34,111 bases of DNA from Acidiferrobacteraceae bacterium. GTDB lineage: Bacteria > Pseudomonadota > Gammaproteobacteria > Arenicellales > UBA868. The stretch lies in assembly GCA_002726415.1 (NCBI GenBank), contig PBSU01000035.1:55261-89371 (forward strand), in the 5' to 3' direction. Positions 16,455-23,615 of this stretch are shown here, piece by piece (position 1 is the first letter of the stretch; each line of letters starts with the position of its first letter). The position numbers and the translations under genes are program-made. The notes beneath the pieces are model-generated. The model was given only the letters and a program-made list of their open reading frames with translations, had not been told where the DNA came from and ran no database searches.

Positions 16455-17687
16455 GTGACGCAGATACGCACTTTCAGACCCTACGTGGTTTCGGCCGAGC
16501 ACGCCACGGATACCGTCAGCCCGGCCTATGACTCGTTGAGTCCGGCACAGCGCCTTGCTTTTCGTGAGGCGCACCCGCACAACTACATCAATGCTATGCG
16601 GGCAACGGATGATTTTCCCTCTGGCCAGCGCCCCTCAGAGGAGCAGGTACTCAAGGAAAATATTGCCCAGCTGCAGCAGTTTCTGACGGACGGCGCCTAC
16701 CATCGCTGTGTCGAGGAGGGGATTTTCGTTTATGAAATTGGTGTTGAGGGCCATACCCAGACGGGCATCGTGGCTGAGATTCCCATTGCTGAGTATGAGA
16801 GTGGATTAGTCCGAAAACACGAAGGGACCCGTAAGGAGCACGAGGTGCGGCTCAGTCAGTACCTCGATACCGTCGGTGCGAGCTCGAGTCCAATCTGCCT
16901 GGCCTATGAGGGATCGACGGAGATCGACACGATAGTCAACGTGGCCGCCGGGCAAGATCCTGTACTGGATTTCTTGCTGCCAGATGGTGTACGCCAGCGG
17001 TTATGGCAAGTGACTGATTCAGCCCAGCTCCAAGCTCTGCGAACCGCATTTCTCCCAGTCGAGGCCACCTATCTGACCGATGGGCACCATCGTGCCGCTT
17101 CAACATTGCATCATGCTGCGAGCCGGCGCGCCGCCGGGAAGGGCGAGGGCCCCTGGGATTACCTGTTAGTCGTACTGTTTCCGGCAGACCAGTTGCGCGT
17201 GCTTCCCTTTAATCGTTGTGTGCGTGATCTGGGTGACATGATGCCGGCCGAACTGCTGGCTGCATTGGCGGAGGATTTCGTTATCGAGCCGGTTGCGCAA
17301 GATCAAAAGATCACATCGCCGGAGAAACGGGGTCAGTTCGTGATGTTACTTGATGGCCAGGCGACACGGCTCAGCCTACGCCAGCCCGTGCATGATGCGT
17401 CCCCAGTGAATAATCTGGATGTCTCGATCCTGCAGAATCGGGTTCTCGCGCCACTGCTGGGTATTCATGATGCGCGCGAGGATCCCCGGCTGGATTATGT
17501 GACAGGCGACAGTGGTATTCCTGGGCTGGTGCAGCGTTGCAGTGAGGGCTGGCAACTGGGGTTTGCCTGTTTCCCCACGTCACTTTCCGAATTGATGGCG
17601 GTGGCTGATGCTGGAGAGGTAATGCCACCCAAGTCGACCTGTTTCGATCCTAAACCTAGATCCGGAATTTTCATACGCATGTCCTGA
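16455..17687 (+). CDS. DUF1015 family protein
   Basis: A 410-residue cytosolic protein of the DUF1015 family, starting at GTG 16455 with AGGGGG four bases upstream. Recognisable family blocks are RTFRPYVVSAEHATDTVSPAYD at the start (DUF1015 proteins begin with F-x-P-x-x-x, then P-P-Y-D-like text). Later come LVRKHEGTRKEHEVRL, the invariant-looking TDGHHRAAST and FPADQLRVLPFNR. The function of the family is not established. Its place between serC and serB on the same strand suggests a role in serine or phosphoserine metabolism, and in many genomes it neighbours serA or serC. The DGHH and KHE motifs look like catalytic or metal-binding residues, but that is inference. Confidence 0.88.
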   Translation: MTQIRTFRPYVVSAEHATDTVSPAYDSLSPAQRLAFREAHPHNYINAMRATDDFPSGQRPSEEQVLKENIAQLQQFLTDGAYHRCVEEGIFVYEIGVEGHTQTGIVAEIPIAEYESGLVRKHEGTRKEHEVRLSQYLDTVGASSSPICLAYEGSTEIDTIVNVAAGQDPVLDFLLPDGVRQRLWQVTDSAQLQALRTAFLPVEATYLTDGHHRAASTLHHAASRRAAGKGEGPWDYLLVVLFPADQLRVLPFNRCVRDLGDMMPAELLAALAEDFVIEPVAQDQKITSPEKRGQFVMLLDGQATRLSLRQPVHDASPVNNLDVSILQNRVLAPLLGIHDAREDPRLDYVTGDSGIPGLVQRCSEGWQLGFACFPTSLSELMAVADAGEVMPPKSTCFDPKPRSGIFIRMS

Positions 17688-17724
17688 TAACGCGGTATAA
17701 GATCAGCTTTACGAAAACTATTGC

Positions 17725-17733
17725 TGTTATAGT
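17725..17733 (+). promoter_or_regulatory. Extended -10 promoter of serB (short-leader mRNA)
   Basis: TGTTATAGT is an extended -10 (TGn plus TATAGT). The start would fall near 17740, only about 8 bases before the serB ATG at 17748. That ATG has no Shine-Dalgarno, consistent with a leaderless or nearly leaderless message. Confidence 0.5.
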
Positions 17734-17747
17734 GCGCGCTGCGTTCA

Positions 17748-18992
17748 ATGAAAGAGATTGTACTCATTAAGGTGTCAGGCCATGATCGGCCGGGCATCAC
17801 CGCCCAGTTAACCACGGTGCTTGGTCGCTTTGGCGTCAATGTGCTCGACATCGGGCAGGCCGTGATCCACAATGAGTTGTCCTGGGGCATGCTGGTGGAA
17901 ATCCCTCCAGGGCCGGCGAGTACGCCTGTTTTTAAGGAATTGCTTTTTACGGCGCATGAGCTTGATCTGGATGTGCGCATCACCCCCGTATCTGAGTCGG
18001 ATTATTCCAACTGGGTGGGCGAACAGGGACAAGCCCGGCACGTCATTACGGTACTCGGCCGCCAGATCAAGGCCGAGCATCTGAGCCGGGTAGCCGAGTT
18101 GATTACGGTCAACCGGTTGAATATCGATAAGATCGTGCGGCTCTCCGGTCGTGCCCTGCTCAGCACCCCGGAATACCAGCGCCAGGCTGCCATCGAGTTT
18201 TCTGTGCGTGGCACCGTAACGGACATGTCGGTAATGCGGGCGACTTTTCTGCATCTTTCGCAGGTTATGGATGTAGACGTTGCCATCCAGAGTGACGATG
18301 CATTTCGCCGCAACCGCCGGCTCGTCTGTTTTGATATGGACTCGACACTGATCCGCAACGAGGTAATCGATGAATTGGCTAAAGTCCATGGTGTTGCTGA
18401 ACAGGTCCAGTCAATTACGGCATCCGCAATGCGCGGCGAGATTGACTTCGGGGAGAGTTTCCGTGCGCGGGTTGCCCTTCTGGCCGGCCTTGAAGAAAGC
18501 GCCTTGGCGGGGGTTGCCGATTCGTTGGTTGTGACGGGAGGAACTGAGCGGCTGTTGGCCATATTGCGCCACTTTCGTTTTCGCACGGCGATTCTGTCAG
18601 GTGGGTTTACCTTTTTCGCTCGTTACCTGCAGCAACGACTTGGGGTGGATATCATCCATGCCAACGAGCTCGAAATTGTGGATGGTCGGGTTACTGGCCG
18701 AGTTACGGGTCCAATCGTCGATGAACAGGCCAAAGCCATACTGCTTGAGAGGATTGCCAAGGCTGAGGGCATCCGTCTGGAGCAGGTGATTGCCGTAGGT
18801 GATGGCGCCAATGATCTGCCTATGCTTAGTCGGGCGGGTCTGGGTATCGCGTTCCGGGCAAAGCCGATCGTGCGTCAAAAGGCTGATTACCATCTTAGAT
18901 CCACTGGCCTGGACGCAATTCTCTACCTGATTGGCATGCGCGACCGCGATTTTGAAGAGGTCGCCTGTAGCGGCTCTGTGCCCGACGCCTGA
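17748..18992 (+). CDS. serB: Phosphoserine phosphatase with N-terminal ACT domains
   Basis: This enzyme dephosphorylates phosphoserine, the last step of serine synthesis. The 414-residue protein begins KEIVLIKVSGHDRPGITAQL, an ACT-type amino-acid-binding region (about residues 1-80, with a second related segment to about 180). A HAD phosphatase domain follows. HAD motif I is DMDSTL with nucleophile Asp196 and Asp198, motif II is in LSGGFTFFA, and motif III is GDGANDLPML. Many gammaproteobacterial and mycobacterial SerB share this two-part layout, which allows allosteric control by serine. The ATG at 17748 gives the exact family N-terminus despite lacking a ribosome site. It has its own likely promoter in the 60-base gap after the DUF1015 gene. 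Confidence 0.95.
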   Translation: MKEIVLIKVSGHDRPGITAQLTTVLGRFGVNVLDIGQAVIHNELSWGMLVEIPPGPASTPVFKELLFTAHELDLDVRITPVSESDYSNWVGEQGQARHVITVLGRQIKAEHLSRVAELITVNRLNIDKIVRLSGRALLSTPEYQRQAAIEFSVRGTVTDMSVMRATFLHLSQVMDVDVAIQSDDAFRRNRRLVCFDMDSTLIRNEVIDELAKVHGVAEQVQSITASAMRGEIDFGESFRARVALLAGLEESALAGVADSLVVTGGTERLLAILRHFRFRTAILSGGFTFFARYLQQRLGVDIIHANELEIVDGRVTGRVTGPIVDEQAKAILLERIAKAEGIRLEQVIAVGDGANDLPMLSRAGLGIAFRAKPIVRQKADYHLRSTGLDAILYLIGMRDRDFEEVACSGSVPDA

Positions 18993-19013
18993 GGCTTGGT
19001 TCGAATTGAGCCT
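18992..19013 (+). terminator. Weak hairpin at the end of serB
   Basis: AGGCT (18992-18996) pairs with AGCCT (19009-19013), extended inward by three possible G-U pairs around TTCGAA. It lies on the serB stop. No T tract follows, so termination is only possible. Confidence 0.25.
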
Positions 19014-19078
19014 GACAAAAAGAAACTGGTATTGCAACTGCGGTAGCCATGGTGCTGCGGTGTTACTCGGCCTGCCGC

Positions 19079-19084
19079 TATAAT
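19079..19084 (+). promoter_or_regulatory. -10 hexamer upstream of the corrinoid gene
   Basis: TATAAT is a perfect -10 consensus in the 217-base gap before the C1 module. The -35 at 17-18 bases upstream is poor (TGCGGT), so an activator may be needed; a CRP-type regulator is encoded at the end of this module. Confidence 0.4.
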
Positions 19085-19100
19085 GATTCGAGAATCTGCT

Positions 19101-19129
19101 GTGTCGCGTTGCGATGGTGCCGTGTCGCG
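19101..19129 (+). repeat. Direct repeat GTGTCGCG, 21-bp period
   Basis: GTGTCGCG occurs at 19101-19108 and 19122-19129, exactly two helical turns apart and just downstream of the TATAAT hexamer. It could be an operator for a regulator binding one face of DNA. Two 8-mers alone are weak evidence. Confidence 0.3.
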
Positions 19130-19209
19130 ACGAAAACAACCTGGAGCGGTTTGAAGCCTACAATCCGAGTTTGTAGCGGCTAGTCATATTCCAGAAAGGA
19201 TCCATCCTG

Positions 19210-19917
19210 ATGAGTGACGAACAACCTGACGATCTGGACCTGAGCACTCTGTCTGACGAAGAATTGGTCGAACAGATGCATGACGATCTCTATGATGGCC
19301 TCAAAGAAGAGATTGAGGAGGGCACCAACATCCTGCTTCAGCGAGGTTGGGGTCCCGATAAAGTGCTGGCCAATGCCCTGGTTGAGGGCATGCGTATCGT
19401 GGGCATTGATTTTCGCGATGGGATTCTCTTTGTACCGGAAGTTCTGATGGCGGCCAACGCGATGAAAGGCGGTATGGCGATACTGCGGCCCCTGCTCGCC
19501 GAGACGGGCGCTGAAACGGTGGGTCGCGTGGTGATTGGCACTGTTAAGGGTGATATACACGATATTGGCAAAAACCTCGTCGGTATGATGTTGGAAGGCG
19601 CCGGTTTTGAGGTTTTCGATCTGGGCATTAATAACCCCGTTGAGAACTATCTCGAGGCAATCGAGGAGCATAAGCCCGATATAATCGGCCTGTCTGCTCT
19701 GTTGACCACGACCATGCCCTACATGAAGGTGGTCATTGATACCCTGGTGGAGCAGGGATTGCGGGATGACTACATCGTGATGGTGGGAGGCGCCCCACTT
19801 AATAATGAGTTCGGTGAGGCAATTGGAGCCGATGCTTATTGCCGTGATGCCGCTGTCGCGGTTGAGACTGCCAAACAACTTGTTGCTGAAAAAAGAACGC
19901 ACCGACAGACAGCCTGA
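19210..19917 (+). CDS. Corrinoid (B12-binding) methyl-carrier protein, MtgC/MttC-like
   Basis: A 235-residue protein that carries the methyl group on a cobalamin cofactor between methyltransferases. An N-terminal helical cap domain (about residues 10-95, with the ILFVPEVLMAANAMKGG block) is followed by a Rossmann-like B12 domain. The cobalt-ligand motif D-x-H-x-x-G is GDIHDIGKNL, followed by GFEVFDLGINNP and GLSALLTTTMPYM, and VGGAPLNNEF near the end. AAGGA lies 9 bases before the ATG. The first 20 residues are acidic and precede the usual start of the family. It heads the C1 module. Which substrate-specific methyltransferase methylates it cannot be told, since none is encoded in the window. 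Confidence 0.93.
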   Translation: MSDEQPDDLDLSTLSDEELVEQMHDDLYDGLKEEIEEGTNILLQRGWGPDKVLANALVEGMRIVGIDFRDGILFVPEVLMAANAMKGGMAILRPLLAETGAETVGRVVIGTVKGDIHDIGKNLVGMMLEGAGFEVFDLGINNPVENYLEAIEEHKPDIIGLSALLTTTMPYMKVVIDTLVEQGLRDDYIVMVGGAPLNNEFGEAIGADAYCRDAAVAVETAKQLVAEKRTHRQTA

Positions 19918-19935
19918 GTAACTGTGGTCACTAGG

Positions 19936-19970
19936 CCGCGGCAGGTTTAACGTCTTGCCGAACGCCGCGG
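19936..19970 (+). terminator. Hairpin after the corrinoid gene
   Basis: CCGCGG at 19936-19941 and again at 19965-19970 (self-complementary) can form a 6-bp stem. An alternative stem is CGGCA (19939-19943) with TGCCG (19956-19960). The right arm is followed by TTTACCC. It may partly terminate or stabilise the corrinoid mRNA relative to downstream genes. Confidence 0.4.
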
Positions 19971-20012
19971 TTTACCCACTCAGGCTATTTTCGGCCCCAT
20001 GAGCACGAGGTT

Positions 20013-20639
20013 ATGGCCAAAGTCCCAGCATTGGAGAAAAGCCTGGTTATCGCCTGTGGCGCACTGGCGCATGAAATCACGGCGCTGCTGCGACTCAACG
20101 GTTGGAATCATCTGGAGATTCAATGCTTGCCCGCAAGCCTGCATAATCAGCCACGACTGATTGCCCCAGCGGTGCGTGAAAAGGTGCACCAATGTCGGGG
20201 TCAGTTCAAGGCAATTTTTGTCGCTTACGCGGATTGTGGCACTGGCGGCCAGTTGGATAAGGTTCTGGCAGAAGAAAAGCTGGAAAGGTTGCCCGGAGCA
20301 CATTGTTACGAATTCTTTTGGGGATCCCATGCCTTTCTGGAACGGCATGAACGGGAACCGGGCGTTTTTTACCTGACCGATTTTCTGGCACGCCATTTTG
20401 ATCGATTGGTAATGGACGAACTCGGCATAAACCGTCATCCGCAACTGCTGGAGACTTATTTTTCGGCGTATTCCACGTTGGTTTATCTGGCGCAGACTGA
20501 GTCGCCACAAACCCTGTCACTAGCCCGCTCTGCCGCGCAGGTGCTGGGTTTAGAGTTTGAGGTTATCCGCACTGGCTATGGCGCACTGGAGGTAGGGCTC
20601 GCTGAATTCAGCCGGGCATCTGAGGGTATGATGAAATAG
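20013..20639 (+). CDS. DUF1638 family protein
   Basis: A 208-residue protein of the DUF1638 family. The typical blocks are visible: LVIACGALAHEITALLR near the start, CLPASLHNQPRLI, then FVAYADCGTGGQLD, and CYEFFWG. Conserved Cys residues (CGAL, CLPA, ADCGTGG, HCYEFF) are consistent with a metal or cofactor site. The biochemical function is not established. I associate the family with corrinoid protein and methyltransferase clusters, and here it lies between the corrinoid gene and the MetF group, which fits a role in corrinoid handling or methyl transfer. The ATG at 20013 has GAGG only 2 bases upstream, so the start is slightly uncertain, but no other good start is near. Confidence 0.88.
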   Translation: MAKVPALEKSLVIACGALAHEITALLRLNGWNHLEIQCLPASLHNQPRLIAPAVREKVHQCRGQFKAIFVAYADCGTGGQLDKVLAEEKLERLPGAHCYEFFWGSHAFLERHEREPGVFYLTDFLARHFDRLVMDELGINRHPQLLETYFSAYSTLVYLAQTESPQTLSLARSAAQVLGLEFEVIRTGYGALEVGLAEFSRASEGMMK

Positions 20640-20709
20640 GAATGTAAGTGCTTAGAGTTGTCACGAAGAAACACATCAATTCTCATTCCATCAGGATTGT
20701 GACTGCCTG

Positions 20710-20761
20710 ATTGATGGCGCAATCAATGACAATCAAGCATAGCTGCTATGCCAAAATTTTG
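20710..20761. promoter_or_regulatory. Cluster of palindromes before the virulence-factor-family gene
   Basis: Three inverted repeats follow one another: ATTGAT-N6-ATCAAT (20710-20727), GCATAGC-T-GCTATGC (20737-20751) and CAAAATTTTG (20752-20761). CAATCAA is also repeated at 20720 and 20730, one helical turn apart. They lie in a 249-base gap that splits the C1 module and may mark an internal promoter with operators. Confidence 0.4.
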
Positions 20762-20888
20762 CTTCATATCATGTATTTGATAGATCAGGAGCTAGCCAGA
20801 TTTCCGGGGCCAGCACGCATGAGCCACAAAGCTTATAGGCTGGCCTCGCCATCACGCGCGGGGAAGTGAAGTCGTTCCAGGAGAGACA

Positions 20889-21209
20889 ATGGCGAAATTA
20901 ATTACGGTTTTCTGGCGGGATATTCCGTCCCAGGTCATGGTGCGTAAAGGGCGCCAGACACTAAAGGCTATGCTCGGGCAGCGCTTTCAGGATGCGATCG
21001 ATCGTGCGGCGATGCGCGCGGGCAAGGGTTCATCAGATGCGTACTTGAGTGAATGGCGCCGTGACACCGAGCCCTGTAGTGATGAAAATCTGGACCAGAT
21101 TGTCCGCGATGCCGCTGAGCGTCTGGAGGGAATGTATGCTGATGAGGATCTGCTTATGTTGATCCGAGCCCACGGCTGTGCCAGCCCTGGCGCAGCACAA
21201 GCGGATTGA
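20889..21209 (+). CDS. 'Virulence factor' family small protein (PF13769-like)
   Basis: A 106-residue protein. The block KLITVFWRDIPSQVMVRKGRQT at the start, then LGQRFQDAIDRAAMRAGK and YLSEWRR, matches the small family labelled 'virulence factor' in domain databases. That label comes from distant annotation and does not describe a known activity. In C1-methyltransferase loci it occurs next to DUF1638 and MetF genes, as here. GGAGAG lies about 6 bases before the ATG. The stop overlaps the region just before the next gene (5 bases apart), so the two are translationally coupled. A role as a chaperone or subunit of the downstream reductase is plausible but unproven. Confidence 0.82.
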   Translation: MAKLITVFWRDIPSQVMVRKGRQTLKAMLGQRFQDAIDRAAMRAGKGSSDAYLSEWRRDTEPCSDENLDQIVRDAAERLEGMYADEDLLMLIRAHGCASPGAAQAD

Positions 21210-21214
21210 GCTTA

Positions 21215-21685
21215 ATGTATGCCCTAAGACAATGGTCCATCCGTAACGCCCAGGTACTGGAGTGGCTTTATGAGAATTTCGAAGGTGTAATGGTTGCGTT
21301 GCATCCTCTCTGGCTGTGGATGGGCTACAACCGCATTGAGGGACCCATCCGCGGCTTGGAACGTCGAATCAAGGCAACTCTGTTTGATTGTCGGATGTGT
21401 GGACGTTGTGTGTTGAGTCAGACCGGCATGTCCTGCCCGATGAACTGCCCGAAGGAATTACGCAACGGCCCCTGCGGCGGTGTGCGGGAAGACACCTTCT
21501 GTGAAATTCAACCACAGATGCGCTGTGTCTGGGTAGATGCTTGGGAGGGCTCCGCGCGTATGCGTGACGGTTCTGGAATTGGGCGTGTCCAGCCCCCACT
21601 GGCCCAGGGTCACCGAGGCCGGTCTTCGTGGTTACGCGAAGTTCGCGAGAAACGTGATCGCCGATTTTTTGGCAGCGGAGATTAA
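21215..21685 (+). CDS. Methylenetetrahydrofolate reductase C-terminal-like iron-sulfur protein (MetV-like)
   Basis: A 156-residue Cys-rich protein of the MTHFR_C family, which partners MetF in acetogens (MetV) and other bacteria. Eight Cys are visible at residues 59, 62, 65, 74, 78, 87, 96 and 104, in C-x-x-C-G-x-C, TGMSCPMNCP and RNGPCGG contexts. They probably bind iron-sulfur clusters or zinc. It would pass electrons between MetF and an acceptor other than NADH. The ATG at 21215 gives the normal family start (YALRQW); the TTG at 21206 lies on the previous stop. The C-terminus (VQPPLAQGHRGRSSWL) matches relatives, so the overlap with a longer metF frame is not a frameshift. Confidence 0.88.
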   Translation: MYALRQWSIRNAQVLEWLYENFEGVMVALHPLWLWMGYNRIEGPIRGLERRIKATLFDCRMCGRCVLSQTGMSCPMNCPKELRNGPCGGVREDTFCEIQPQMRCVWVDAWEGSARMRDGSGIGRVQPPLAQGHRGRSSWLREVREKRDRRFFGSGD

Positions 21686-21686
21686 T

Positions 21687-22691
21687 TTGATTCACGGCGA
21701 TGAACCGATGCCCGGCATGCCCCTGCCGATTCTGGAAGGACACGCATCAGCGGGCCGGCTGGAGCGGGTACTGCGAGCCGGGCGGTTTGCAGTTACCACC
21801 GAAATTGCACCACCTGATACAGCGGATGCCCAAGCGGTTTTTGAAAGGGCAAGTGTATTCGATGGCTCGGTTGATGCCATCAATGCGACCGACGGATCTG
21901 GCGCTAACTGCCATATGTCCAGTGTCGGAGTGTGTGCCCTGCTCACGCGTAGAGGTTATGCGACGGTCATGCAGGTCTCTTGTCGGGATCGAAACCGGAT
22001 TGCGATCCAGGGTGATGTGCTCGGTGCAGCAGCAATGGGTGTGACGAGTATTCTCTGCCTTACGGGAGACGGGGTACAGGCTGGCGATCAGCCCCATGCC
22101 AAGCCGGTATTCGATTTTGACTGCATGAGTCTGCTGGAGACGGTTACAGTCATGCGGGATCAGGGTGAATTTCTCAGTGGTCGTAAACTCAATAACCCAC
22201 CCCGGGTTTTTATCGGTGCCGCGGCCAATCCTTTTGCCCCGCCACTGGATTATCGGCCTTTACGGTTGAAGAAAAAAATCGATGCCGGCGCACAGTTTGT
22301 TCAGACGCAATACTGCTTTGATCTGGAACAGCTCAAGTCTTATATGGTCCAGGTGCGAGACATGGGCCTGACCGAGCAGTGCTATATCCTGGTGGGGGTC
22401 GGGCCTCTGGCCTCTGCCCGTACGGCGGCATGGATACGCGATAATGTGCCAGGGGTACACATTCCCGACCCTGTCATTCGTCGATTGCTCGGGTCTGAAA
22501 ACCAGCGTGAAGAGGGTATCCGAATCTGCGTGGAGATGATCCAGGCGATTCGCGAGATTGAAGGGGTGCACGGCGTGCACATTATGGCTTATCGGCAGGA
22601 AGAGCGGGTAAGTGACATAGTTAGGGAGTCTGGTGTGCTGGAGGGAAGAATGCCCTGGCATCCGGGTTTAACACAACGTTTAATTGATTAA
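21687..22691 (+). CDS. metF: Methylenetetrahydrofolate reductase
   Basis: The FAD enzyme interconverts methylene-THF and methyl-THF. The family core is clear: RAGRFAVTTEIAPPDTADAQ, NATDGSGANCHMSSVG, QVSCRDRNRIAIQGDVLGA, CLTGDGVQAGDQP, GAAANPFAPP, KIDAGAQFVQTQYCFD and VGVGPLASARTA. The start is uncertain. A TTG at 21687 sits one base after the previous stop with GGAG six bases upstream, giving 334 residues. An ATG at 21708 gives 327 residues with a weak site. The open frame further upstream lies inside the preceding gene. With the MetV-like partner and a corrinoid methyltransferase beside it, it may run in the oxidative direction, from methyl-THF to methylene-THF, rather than for methionine synthesis. 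Confidence 0.92.
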   Translation: MIHGDEPMPGMPLPILEGHASAGRLERVLRAGRFAVTTEIAPPDTADAQAVFERASVFDGSVDAINATDGSGANCHMSSVGVCALLTRRGYATVMQVSCRDRNRIAIQGDVLGAAAMGVTSILCLTGDGVQAGDQPHAKPVFDFDCMSLLETVTVMRDQGEFLSGRKLNNPPRVFIGAAANPFAPPLDYRPLRLKKKIDAGAQFVQTQYCFDLEQLKSYMVQVRDMGLTEQCYILVGVGPLASARTAAWIRDNVPGVHIPDPVIRRLLGSENQREEGIRICVEMIQAIREIEGVHGVHIMAYRQEERVSDIVRESGVLEGRMPWHPGLTQRLID

Positions 22692-22703
22692 GAGGTAGAG
22701 CAA

Positions 22704-23615
22704 GTGACAGTAACTGTTGTCAGTTCAGCAACCAAGGAAGTGAAAATCGGTTTTGATCAACCATTTTGTGTAATCGGTGAGCGAATCAACCCGACCGGAC
22801 GGAAGGTGCTGGCCGCCGAAATGAAAGCCGGTGACTACAGTCGTGTCGAGTCCGATGCGCTCGCACAGGTAGCGGCTGGGGCTCATATGCTGGATGTCAA
22901 TGCGGGTATTCCGTTGGCCGACGAGCCAGCCATATTGGCTGAGTGTGTAAAGCTAGTGCAGTCGCTGACCGATGTGCCGCTGTCAATCGATTCTTCGATC
23001 GTTGCGGCGCTGGAGTCGGGTCTGTCCGTGTACCAGGGCAAGGCACTGGTTAACTCGGTTACCGGAGAGGAGGAGCGGCTGGAACAGGTATTGCCACTGG
23101 TGAAAAAATATAATGCAGCCGTGGTCGCGATTTCCAACGATGAAACGGGCATCTCCGAGAATCCTGACGAGCGTTTTGCCGTGGCGCGCAAGATCATCGA
23201 GCGGGCAGCGGATCACGGTATTCCGGCACAGGACGTGGTCGTCGATCCGTTGGTGATGCCTGTCGGCGCTCTGAATAATGCGGGTCAACAGGTGATGCAC
23301 ATCCTGCAGCGGCTGCGCGATGAACTCAAGGTCAACAGTACCTGTGGTGCGTCCAATGTCAGTTTTGGGCTGCCCAATCGCAATGGCCTGAATGCCGCTT
23401 TCCTGACGATGGCAATTGGTGCCGGGATGACTTCGGCAATTACCAGTCCATTACACACGGAAGTAATGCAGGCCGTGATGGGGGCGGATGTGATGATGGG
23501 GCACGATCCGGATTGTTTGCGTTGGATCTCCCGATTCCGCGAACCATTGGCAGAGGGTCAAGTTAGCGCCCGTGAAAGGCGCCGTCGCGGGCGCCGTCAG
23601 TCAGCCGGTGCCTGA
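22704..23615 (+). CDS. Methyltetrahydrofolate:corrinoid methyltransferase (MtgA/MeTr-like)
   Basis: A 303-residue pterin-binding TIM-barrel enzyme that moves a methyl group between corrinoid protein and THF. Motifs are CVIGERINPTGRK at the start and the pterin aspartate region HMLDVNAG. Next come PLSIDSS, VNSVTGEEERL, VVDPLVMPVG and GASNVSFGLPNR. These match AcsE (MeTr) and MtgA. It starts at GTG 22704 with AGAGG about 8 bases upstream. The tail ends in a very basic ARERRRRGRRQSAGA segment, absent from most relatives. It is too short for MetH, and no homocysteine domain is present, so it is not methionine synthase. The corrinoid protein encoded at 19210 is the obvious partner. Confidence 0.92.
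   Translation: MTVTVVSSATKEVKIGFDQPFCVIGERINPTGRKVLAAEMKAGDYSRVESDALAQVAAGAHMLDVNAGIPLADEPAILAECVKLVQSLTDVPLSIDSSIVAALESGLSVYQGKALVNSVTGEEERLEQVLPLVKKYNAAVVAISNDETGISENPDERFAVARKIIERAADHGIPAQDVVVDPLVMPVGALNNAGQQVMHILQRLRDELKVNSTCGASNVSFGLPNRNGLNAAFLTMAIGAGMTSAITSPLHTEVMQAVMGADVMMGHDPDCLRWISRFREPLAEGQVSARERRRRGRRQSAGA

Noticed and set aside
18002-18586. Long reverse open frames inside serB and inside other high-G+C genes (for example 24144-24812 and 25628-26227)
   Set aside because: They are shadows of strongly supported forward genes and lack domains.
19139-19209. Cobalamin riboswitch before the corrinoid gene
   Set aside because: No B12-box-like conserved sequence or long structured leader could be seen.
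21537-21686. Apparent 50-codon N-terminal extension of MetF overlapping metV
   Set aside because: This reading is metV in another frame. The metV frame keeps its family C-terminus, and the MetF family begins near 21687-21708.
21500-21720. Possible frameshift joining metV and metF into one gene
   Set aside because: Both proteins end and start where their families do, so two coupled genes explain the overlap.
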